Of a stretch of DNA of 64,000 nt, positions 11,201-18,100 are shown piece after piece. The stretch covers positions 92,311-156,310 of the forward strand of contig CAJTIR010000006.1 of the NCBI GenBank assembly GCA_910576385.1. The letters run 5' to 3'. The notes beneath the pieces are model-generated. The model ran no database searches. It was not told where the DNA came from and saw only the letters and a list, made by a program, of their open reading frames with translations. Both the position numbers and the translations under genes were made by a program. Within the stretch, counting starts at the first letter, position 1, and every line of letters begins with the position of its first letter. The stretch comes from Lachnospiraceae bacterium. Its GTDB lineage: Bacteria; Bacillota; Clostridia; Lachnospirales; Lachnospiraceae.

Positions 11201-11836
11201 GACGGATGGGCATACGATATCGGATTTGGTGGTGTTGACCATGTTCTTGCAAGTGGACAGGATGTCAATGTTATGGTATTCGATACCGAAGTTTATTCCA
11301 ATACTGGCGGACAGTCCTCCAAAGCTACACCAACTGGAGCTATTGCACAGTTCGCAGCAGGCGGAAAAGAAGTGAAGAAGAAAGACTTAGCTTCTATCGC
11401 TATGAGCTATGGTTATGTATATGTGGCACAGATTGCTATGGGTGCTGATTACAATCAGTGTATCAAGGCAATTGCAGAGGCAGAGGCTTATCCGGGACCA
11501 TCCCTGATTATCGCTTATGCTCCATGTATCAATCATGGTATCAAGGTTGGTATGAGCAAGGCTCAGACTGAGGAGAAGAACGCAGTGGAAGCTGGTTACT
11601 GGCATAATTTCCGTTTCAATCCACAGTTGAAGAAGGAAGGCAAAGCAGCATTCTCCTTAGACAGCAAGGCTCCGACCGGAGATTACAAGGCATTCTTAAA
11701 TGGAGAAGTTCGTTACAATGCACTTGCAAGATTCAATCCAGAGAGAGCAGAAGAATTGTTTGCTGTTTCTGAACAACATGCAAAAGAGCGTTATGAATAT
11801 CTGAACAAGCTGATCACTCTCTATGGAGAGAAATAA
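8300..11836 (+). CDS. nifJ: Pyruvate:ferredoxin (flavodoxin) oxidoreductase
   Basis: Converts pyruvate, CoA and oxidised ferredoxin to acetyl-CoA, CO2 and reduced ferredoxin in the cytosol; a core step of anaerobic energy metabolism. 1178 residues, the usual length of the homodimeric enzyme. Visible parts: N-terminal pyrimidine-binding domain (AAIYPITPSSVMAE), 4Fe-4S ferredoxin-type motifs CIQCNICSYVCP (about 692) and CTGCGSCANVCP (about 750), then the TPP-binding part with GACGGCGETPYAKL and GDGWAYDIGFGG. The start at 8300 is chosen because AGGAGG lies 8 bases upstream; an in-frame ATG at 8270 lacks such a site. It uses optimal-looking codons unlike its neighbours, as expected for a highly expressed gene. 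It is monocistronic and followed by a terminator. Confidence 0.97.
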   Translation: MKRSMKTMDGNHAAAHASYAYTDVAAIYPITPSSVMAEATDEWATQGRKNIFGQTVQVTEMQSEAGAAGTVHGSLAAGALTTTYTASQGLLLMIPNLYKIAGEGLPGVFNVSARCVASHALNIFGDHSDVYACRQTGAAMLCESSVQEVMDLTPVAHCAALEGHLPFINFFDGFRTSHEIQKIETWDYEDLKDMVDVDAIDAFRKNALNPNHPRLDGSAQNPDIFFQTRESCNSTYDAMPAIVQKYMDKVNEKLGTDYKLFNYYGAADAEKVIIAMGSVCDTIDETIDYLMEKGEKVGVVKVRLYRPFSKEAFVAAIPESVKTIAVLDRTKEPGSLGEPLYLDVVAALKGTKFDSVKITSGRYGLGSKDTTPGQIIAVYNNTEKERFTIGIYDDVTNLSLEIKEDPVTTPEGTINCKFWGLGADGTVGANKNSIKIIGDNTDMYAQAYFDYDSKKSGGVTMSHLRFGKKAIKSTYLIKQANFVACHNPAYVRKYNMVQELVPGGTFLLNCSWTPEELETHLPGQVKRYIAENDIKFYTIDGIKIGKEIGLGGRINTVLQSAFFKLAAIIPEERAIELMKAAAKATYGKKGDKIVQMNYDAIDAGATGVVKIDVPANWKDAQDESFAKVATGDRQDVVDFVNDIQIPVNGQEGNKIPVSVVKKYENGQTPSGSAAYEKRGIAVDVPVWKPENCIQCNICSYVCPHAVIRPVAMTEEEASKVPEGMQTLAMTGMPEYKFSVTISALDCTGCGSCANVCPGKKGEKALVMQNCEANVGEQAYFDYGLTVEKKIDVVEKFKETTVKGSQFKQPLLEFSGACGGCGETPYAKLITQLFGDRMYIANATGCSSIWGNSSPSTPYTVNERGQGPAWSNSLFEDAAEFGYGMLLAQKAIRGKLKSKIEAIVADGKNADVAAAGKEWLDTYTIGALNGNATDKLVAALEACGCDASKEILAEKDFLAKKSQWIFGGDGWAYDIGFGGVDHVLASGQDVNVMVFDTEVYSNTGGQSSKATPTGAIAQFAAGGKEVKKKDLASIAMSYGYVYVAQIAMGADYNQCIKAIAEAEAYPGPSLIIAYAPCINHGIKVGMSKAQTEEKNAVEAGYWHNFRFNPQLKKEGKAAFSLDSKAPTGDYKAFLNGEVRYNALARFNPERAEELFAVSEQHAKERYEYLNKLITLYGEK

Positions 11837-11848
11837 AATAGCATTTTA

Positions 11849-11934
11849 TATATCAGAAAAGTTTTATTAACTTTTCTGATATAAATAGAAGAGCATTTCT
11901 GGAATGGTTACATTCTGGAAATGCTCTTTTTATA
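11849..11934 (+). terminator. Two hairpins after PFOR, the second an intrinsic terminator
   Basis: A first perfect inverted repeat (arms 11849-11863 and 11869-11883) lacks a T run. A second stem (about 11889-11906 with 11911-11928, two mismatches) is followed directly by TTTT and is the likely terminator. Confidence 0.75.
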
Positions 11935-12095
11935 TACCTTTATTTTGTTATAGAATATTCTGTAGATTTTTGCGAGATAAAATGTCGCTATATGATTGCG
12001 CTCAGCACGATAAAAGTGGATGAAGTCCATCAAGAATAAGTGTTTCAAAGCTCTTCCTAGGACCTGTCCGCTTATCATGCATAACTGTATCAGTT

Positions 12096-12491
12096 TTAGG
12101 AATTTTGTATATTTTGCTTGAGAATTATTTCTCTTAAATGTGTCTCCACAAGTGCGTCAATCAGATGGCGATATGCGGGGGAGAGGCATCTGTAATTATC
12201 TATCAGCTCTTTCTCAGTGGGAGATAAAGTTTCATCATTTCGTTGTTCCAGCGGATAGGGAATGTCAGTGAAGTCCACCAGATAATCAATAGAAGTGTTA
12301 AAATAGTCTGCTATTTTTGTTAAAGTCTCTATGCTGGGTTCTGAAATGTCATTTTCATATTTATATATAGATTGTTGACTTAGATTAAATAAATCAGCAA
12401 ATCTTTGCTGGCTAAGCCCATGTATTTCCCGTAATTTTTTCAAGTTTTTCAATAGGGTGTCCTCCGAAGATTTTTCGATCATATCCTCCAT
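12096..12491 (-). CDS. XRE-family helix-turn-helix regulator
   Basis: 131 residues. The HTH_3 domain spans about residues 14-70 (LKKLREIHGLSQQRFADLF and SQQSIYKYEND, the recognition part). A charged C-terminal tail of about 60 residues may mediate dimerisation. It is divergent from tadZ across 163 bases that hold a perfect 7-bp inverted repeat (12566-12580), a natural operator candidate for this protein. The ATG at 12491 has GGGGG upstream; a second ATG nine bases downstream is possible but has GGAGG too close. Probable repressor of itself and of the divergent Tad genes; that role is inferred from position only. Confidence 0.8.
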   Translation of the reverse strand: MEDMIEKSSEDTLLKNLKKLREIHGLSQQRFADLFNLSQQSIYKYENDISEPSIETLTKIADYFNTSIDYLVDFTDIPYPLEQRNDETLSPTEKELIDNYRCLSPAYRHLIDALVETHLREIILKQNIQNS

Positions 12492-12565
12492 TCATACCCC
12501 CGTAGAATATCTAAAGTATACCATAATTCGATTTTTTTTATAAAACCGTATAAGTGTTATAGAGA

Positions 12566-12580
12566 ACAACTAATAGTTGT
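12566..12580. promoter_or_regulatory. Putative operator: perfect 7-bp inverted repeat
   Basis: ACAACTA-A-TAGTTGT is a perfect palindrome between the divergent XRE gene and tadZ. A related sequence stands before cpaF at 13611-13627. Confidence 0.5.
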
Positions 12581-12654
12581 GATAGAATAAAAAAAGTCGA
12601 AAAAGGTCATAAGAAAAGAGAATATGTCAAAGAAATGGGCGAGGAGCGGATATT

Positions 12655-13587
12655 ATGAAGATCAAATTGGCAATATTGGATAAAGATACAGCTTATTTAC
12701 AGAGAATTGTCTCCGTATTTAACAATAAATATGCAGATAAGCTTGAAATCTATTCATTTACCGATCAAGAGGTGGACTTAGAAACAGCAATTTGTAAGTT
12801 TCAGAAAATAAGCAGAATTTACCAACAAATCTTAAATTTATACTCTGAAGTGGCAGCAGATATTGTGACAGCAAGTTCTGGTGAAAATAATCGAACGAAA
12901 ATAATTTCTGTACTTTCTCCAGCCGGGGGAGTAGGATGTTCCACAATTGCAGCAGCCTGTGCGAAAGCATTGTGTCAGAATGGAAGACGTGTGTTGTATT
13001 TGAATTTGGAGAAGTATGGAAGTACAAAAATATTATTTCAAGGAGAAGGAACAGAAGGATTAGGAGATGCTCTTTATGCCATTAAAAGCGGCAAAGCAAA
13101 TCTTTCCATGAAATTAGAAGGAATTGTAAGGCAGGATCGAAGTGGCGTGTATTTTCTAACAGAGTGTAATGTGGTGTTAGATCGTCTGGAGATGAAGAGA
13201 GAAGAATTGGATATTTTATTACAACAAGTAAAATTGGGGGATGGTTATGACAATATCATACTAGAACTGGATTTTTCTTTTGACAGTTTTGAAATGGAGG
13301 CAATGAAGCAGTCACATAATATTCTGATTGTATCAGATGGAAGTGAAAATGCTAATACCAAAATTCAAAGGGTTTTTGATGCTATGAATATTTTAGAGCA
13401 GCGGGGAGGCAGCGTACTTACTAATAAAATGGCGCTATTATATAACAGATTTTATGCTCAAACGGGGAAACAGTTAGAGGATAGTTATTTTCCAGTGCTG
13501 GGAATGATACCAGATTTTAAAGGGATGAAGCTTCAACAAGTTATAGAAGAAATAGCAAAAACAAATGTTTTTGAAAACTTAATGTAA
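12655..13587 (+). CDS. tadZ: TadZ/CpaE-like ATPase with an apparent internal deletion
   Basis: 310 residues of the MinD/ParA-like group that localises Tad (Flp) pilus machines. The ATPase part (about 80-310) starts with the degenerate P-loop SPAGGVGCST, where the usual Lys residues of KGGVGKTT are replaced, as in CpaE/TadZ proteins. The N-terminal receiver-like domain is abnormally short: residues 1-41 resemble the beginning of that domain and are followed at once by ICKFQKISRIYQQIL, which normally lies at its end. An in-frame loss of roughly 60-70 residues is inferred from memory of the family, not from an alignment. The start ATG follows GCGAGGAGCGG. It is followed by a broken cpaF and no other Tad gene, so it is probably non-functional in pilus assembly. 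Confidence 0.75.
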   Translation: MKIKLAILDKDTAYLQRIVSVFNNKYADKLEIYSFTDQEVDLETAICKFQKISRIYQQILNLYSEVAADIVTASSGENNRTKIISVLSPAGGVGCSTIAAACAKALCQNGRRVLYLNLEKYGSTKILFQGEGTEGLGDALYAIKSGKANLSMKLEGIVRQDRSGVYFLTECNVVLDRLEMKREELDILLQQVKLGDGYDNIILELDFSFDSFEMEAMKQSHNILIVSDGSENANTKIQRVFDAMNILEQRGGSVLTNKMALLYNRFYAQTGKQLEDSYFPVLGMIPDFKGMKLQQVIEEIAKTNVFENLM

Positions 13588-13610
13588 AGTGGAAATGAAT
13601 TGTTTTAGAA

Positions 13611-13627
13611 GAACAACTGTTAGTAGT
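13611..13627. promoter_or_regulatory. Second copy of the XRE-type operator, imperfect
   Basis: GAACAACTgtTAGTaGTGA resembles GAACAACTaaTAGTTGTGA at 12565-12582. It sits 20 bases before the ATG of the cpaF pseudogene, so the same regulator may bind both places. Confidence 0.4.
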
Positions 13628-13645
13628 GAAAGTAATTGAGGGAAT

Positions 13646-14354
13646 ATGAATGAATATTTTGAAAGGGAACAGACACTGATCACAGAGATCAAGCAATATA
13701 TTTAGTGAAAATTTTCCATTGAGTAAAATGGAGGATGAGGAATTAGAGGGTAAAGTAGAAGAGGCTGTAAATCAAAAAACAGCAGGCGCTTACTTGTCGA
13801 TTGAACAACGGCTTTCTATTGTCAAACAGATTTACAGTTCTATCCGTGGTTTTGGGTTGCTGGACACAATCATCTCTGATGATACTATTATTGAGGTGAT
13901 GATTAACGGGCATGAAAATGTGTTTATTGAGAAAAGCGGAAAGGTAATAAAACTGGACAAGCAATTTGAGAGTCAGCGCAGGCTGGAAGACATTATTCAG
14001 CGTGTCTTAGGTCTTGCTGGAAGAGAAGTGAACCAGGCAAATCCTATTATAGACACCAGACTTCCAGACGGTTTTCGTGTCAATGTGGTGCTTCCTCTCA
14101 TTGCTATGTGTGGACCGGCTATGACGATACGTAAATTTTCCAAAACGCCAATGACTATCGAAAGATTGATTCAGTATGGTTCCTTAACGCGGGACTTTGC
14201 GGATAAGTTGGAGCTTTTGGTGAAGGCAAAATACAATATTTTCATCTGTGGTGGGACAGGTTCTGGAAAGACTACATTTTTAAATGCGCTGTCAAATTAT
14301 ATCCCTAGAGATGAACGTGTGATTACCATAGAGGATTCCGCAGAGCTGCAGATT
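13646..14354 (+). pseudogene. cpaF: cpaF/tadA secretion ATPase, frameshifted and truncated
   Basis: Remnant of the Tad pilus assembly ATPase. The natural start is the ATG at 13646 (MNEYFEREQTLITEIKQYI), but the frame hits TAG at 13703 because of one extra T in ATATTT. The rest continues one frame over as SENFPLSKMEDEELEGK. From there the protein is recognisable: EVMINGHENVF, TRLPDGFRVN and the Walker A GGTGSGKTTFLNAL (about 14252-14293). It breaks after the Walker B-side strand ITIEDSAELQI at 14354, where sequence of an IS1182-type transposase begins. The second half of the ATPase and all other tad genes are absent. Apparent translation from the TTG at 13719 is an artefact of the frameshift. 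Confidence 0.88.
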
Positions 14355-14888
14355 GGAAAATGGGAAGAAAAGATGTTCCTAAAAATACAGGAGGCAGTCA
14401 CTTGTCTGAATGATGACTACCTGCAGTCTTTTTGCATATCAGAAGAAACCTGCACTCAGAACCTCCGGGAGAACTGTCGTTTTCTGGAACAGGTATGTGA
14501 AGAAGAGCATACCGTTTTTGTACACGGAAAGGGAAAACGCAAAACCCGAAACCAAAAGTATCTGGAATTGTTCCGTCGTTTTTTGGAACGTCAGACTGTT
14601 TATGACTGGCACACAGTCAGTTTCCGGGAAAGAAATAATTATTGTAAAACTGATCCTGATGCAACCTTGGATTCAGGATATGAGAGCGAGGAAGGCTGCA
14701 CGTATCTGAGAGAGCGGAAACAGAAACCATACATTAAGCCACAGACTTATGAAAAATGGAAAAAGCGAAGTTTCAAGCGGGATATCAGCAAACGTGAAAA
14801 CATGGGATATAATCTCAATAAGCTGCATGCAAAAATACAGGATGAACGAACAGGGAGCCATCTGTTCCCAGTAAAAGAAACCGCATAA
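14355..14888 (+). mobile_element. Remnant of an IS1182-family transposase
   Basis: Open in frame with the broken cpaF but of a different kind. Segments such as FLEQVCEEEHTVFVHGKGKRKT, the TKTDPDAT-like KTDPDAT, DSGYESEE and PYIKPQTYEKWKKRSFK are typical of the middle and C-terminal parts of IS1182 transposases. They follow each other with pieces missing: after KTDPDAT the catalytic central part is gone and the text jumps straight to DSGYESEE. The end (LHAKIQDERTGSHLFP) is again a displaced piece. Not functional. The residue motifs are recalled from the family and not aligned. Confidence 0.75.
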
Positions 14889-15080
14889 CGGCTCCCCAAA
14901 ACAGAAGCCTTATTAAAGTACGCAAAAAATCCAGAAAGAATCAGCAAATCAAGAGATTCTTTGTGGATTTTTGTATATATAGAGCGAGGGCATCGCTCAA
15001 TCATCTGATTTGATGATTTTGCAACACTCTCCTTTTGGTACTATGAATTGCAAAATGAGGTAACTCAACATGTTTTTTTA
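14889..15080. other. Non-coding tail of the IS1182 remnant with inverted repeats
   Basis: No gene is visible. The stretch holds GAGCGA/TCGCTC (about 14983-14999), AATCATC/GATGATT just after it, and a perfect 9-bp pair ATTTTGCAA (15016-15024)/TTGCAAAAT (15048-15056). These may be an IS end or a terminator that isolates the next gene. Confidence 0.4.
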
Positions 15081-15109
15081 TTGCTAAATTAAGGGAATTC
15101 AGATATAAT
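15081..15109 (+). promoter_or_regulatory. Sigma-A promoter of the large surface protein
   Basis: TTGCTA (15081-15086) and TATAAT (15104-15109) with a 17-base spacer, 59 bases upstream of the ATG at 15168. Confidence 0.75.
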
Positions 15110-15167
15110 TTTAAATAACATTATGGGGAGCGGAACCAAAATATTATTAGGAAAGAAGGAGTGGAAA

Positions 15168-18100
15168 ATGAAAAAGTTGCGAAAAATGATTGGCTTTTTG
15201 CTGGTACTGGCGCTGGTATGGGGATTAGTGCCGACGTCCTTTGCAGAACCTGAGGAGGTTCTGGCTGTAGAGACACCCACAGGACCGACTTCGGGAACGT
15301 GTGGGGCACTTGGAACAGGAGAGAATATCCAATGGCAATTGACGCCAGATACAGAAGCAGATTGGGATATAGTGCAGGGACAGCCCTACAAGCTTACCTT
15401 GACGGGCAGCGGGGAGATGGCGAATTATACAACACAAAATAAAGCCCCTTGGTATGATTATTGTGCAATGATTACCTCTGTATCCATCGGAGAGGGAATT
15501 ACCTCAATTGGGAATTTCTCTTTTTTTAACTGTGTAAGTTTAAAATCTCTTACACTTCCAAATAGTGTTTCTGTCATTGGTTCGGAAGCTTTTAATGGCT
15601 GTAAACTTTTGGAAACAGTTGTATGTGGAACAGGATTGAAAACCATTGGCACAAAGGCATTTTCGGGAAATTCTAAATTAAGTTCCATACAGTTGAATGA
15701 GGGATTGGAGACCATAGGGAAATCTGCATTTTATTATTGTCGTAATTTAGCTTCAATTTCGCTTCCAAACAGCTTAGTTGCTGTGAAAGATAAAGCCTTT
15801 GAATTATCAGGTCTTACCAGTATTGTGATACCAGAAAATGTGTCTGAGTTAGGAATGAATATTGTATATCTCAGCGATAAACTGCAGAGTATTTCTGTAG
15901 CGGAGAATAATACATCTTTTCGTGTATGGGATAATGTGCTCTATCAATTAAGCGAGGATGGTAGTCCCTATCAGACGTTGGCGTATGCATATGCAAGTGG
16001 ATCTGGTACAGTTCAAATTGCAGCACAGACGGAAAAAATTGGACATAGTACATTTTATAAGGCTGCTAAAGTTACTTCTGTAATTTTAGCAGATACGATA
16101 AAAGAAATTGGGGAAGATTCTTTTTATCAGACCAATATAGAATATATCGATTTTCCAGATAGTCTGGAAAAAATAGGAAATACAGCGTTTGTGGGATGTA
16201 AAAATTTAAAAGAAGTTCATATTCCAGATCAAGTTCAGAGTATTGGTACCTATGCATTTTGGCTTTGTGAGGGTATAAAAACGATTACGGTTGGCAAAGG
16301 GCTGCAGTCCTTGAACGGTTATATTATAATGGATTGTATTGCTTTAGATACCATTACAATTTCTAAAGAAAACCCTTATCTGGATGTGATAGACAACGTT
16401 GTCTATAATAAAGATCATACCGCATTATATTTGTATGCTCCTGCGAAAGCAGAAGAAACTTATTATGTGTTAGATACAGTGAGGTCAATTGGAGATTATA
16501 GTATTCGTTCAGCACAATTTTTAACAGAATTATATATGCCAGAATCATTGAACTATTTTTCAAAAAAATCTTGCATGTATACGAATCCGAAGTTAAAATC
16601 AATCTATTTTCCAGGAAATGCGCCAACTTTTGACACTAGTTCAAATATTGAGGTAGAGAATGTATTGATTTATCGAGATCCTTCTACTACCGGATGGGAT
16701 GCCGAAGGATGGGGACAATTTAATTTTGCAGATTGGGATCCCAGCAATGTAGAACAGAATCAGGGGACATTTGGGGATGTTTCCTGGAACTATGAGGCAG
16801 ATAAGGGACGTATCATATTTACAGGTTCGGGAGAAATACCAGATTTTACGCAGGGATCTCCAGCTCCCTGGAATGCTTATATCAGTGATATTCAGACGAT
16901 TGAGGCCGAACATGTGACCAAGATAGGAAATTATGCTTTCCAAAACGCTGAGAAATTGCTGCGCTTGGAGACAGGTGCGCAGCTTCAGAAAATTGGAGAT
17001 TATGCTTTTGCAGATTGTTCCAAATTGATCTATCTGGAAATTGCAGCAGTGGAAGAAATCGGTGTCAGCGCTTTTCGTAACAATAGTTCCATCAAAGAAT
17101 GTTTGGATTTGGAAAAAGTATCTTCCATTGGCGCAGGTGCATTTGCGGGCTGCAGTACGTTTACAGACATTACGTTAGGAGCTCATTTGACATCTTTGGA
17201 AGAAAATGTTTTTGCAGGCTGTTCAGGACTGTCTAGCTTAATGATACCAGAACATGTATCGGCAATAGACTCAAATGCTTTAAAAGATTGTACTAGTCTG
17301 CGCACGATCAATATTCCTGCCAGTGTACGGAGCATAGGCGCACAGTCATTTGCTGGAAATACGCAGCTACAGAAAGTATATTTTTATGGCGCTGTTCCTG
17401 GCAATTGGGCAGTTGACAGCTTTACCAACTGCAGTGATGAATTAACGCTATATTACCGAACTTCTCAGGAAGGCTGGACCCAGCTTGGGGATTCGTGGAA
17501 CAATGTGCCAATTCAGGGACAAGATCAGTTTTATACAGAGAGAGAAGATCATTATTCCTTTGGTAATGTGGCTTCTTCTTTCGGATATTCGCCAGACTAT
17601 TGTATTCCACGACAACGTTATGTGGATGTTCTGGATAGTATTATCAATGGAACTTACTATTATGCGATCAATGAAGATTGGCGTGGAAACTGCTTTGGTA
17701 TGGTAAGTTCTACTTTGGAATTTTATGAAAATTCTGATAAATTTCGGGTGTCTGATTTTGATGCCTCGGCTGAAAATCTCTATGATCTTACTGAGCCTAA
17801 AGATCAGAATGCAGCTTTGACAAAATTGATTGAGGCTTATCAGATTTCTCAGTATAAATCTGTTGGTGCCAGTATTTATGATATGATCAGCAAAGGTACC
17901 AATAATTATCGGAGTTTGATTAAGAGAGTGGAAGAGTTTGAGCGTTCTGGCGGTCTTAGTGTGGATTCTCAGGCAGAACCGATTGTTATGCTGTTATTCT
18001 CAAAATGTTCTGGTCATGCGGTAATTCCAGTCTCTGTTGACCAGGCAGACAATGGAGATTTTAAGATTAAAATTTATGATCCCAATTATCCTTCTGCTTT

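Noticed and set aside
13719..14888. A 389-residue CpaF-like protein starting at TTG.
   Set aside because: The natural ATG is at 13646 in another frame, and the second half is transposase sequence.
15032..15046. The 15-mer CTTTTGGTACTATGA is shared with the minus strand at 36956-36970, suggesting a common IS end.
   Set aside because: A few 15-base matches are expected by chance in 64 kb, and the flanks diverge at once on both sides.
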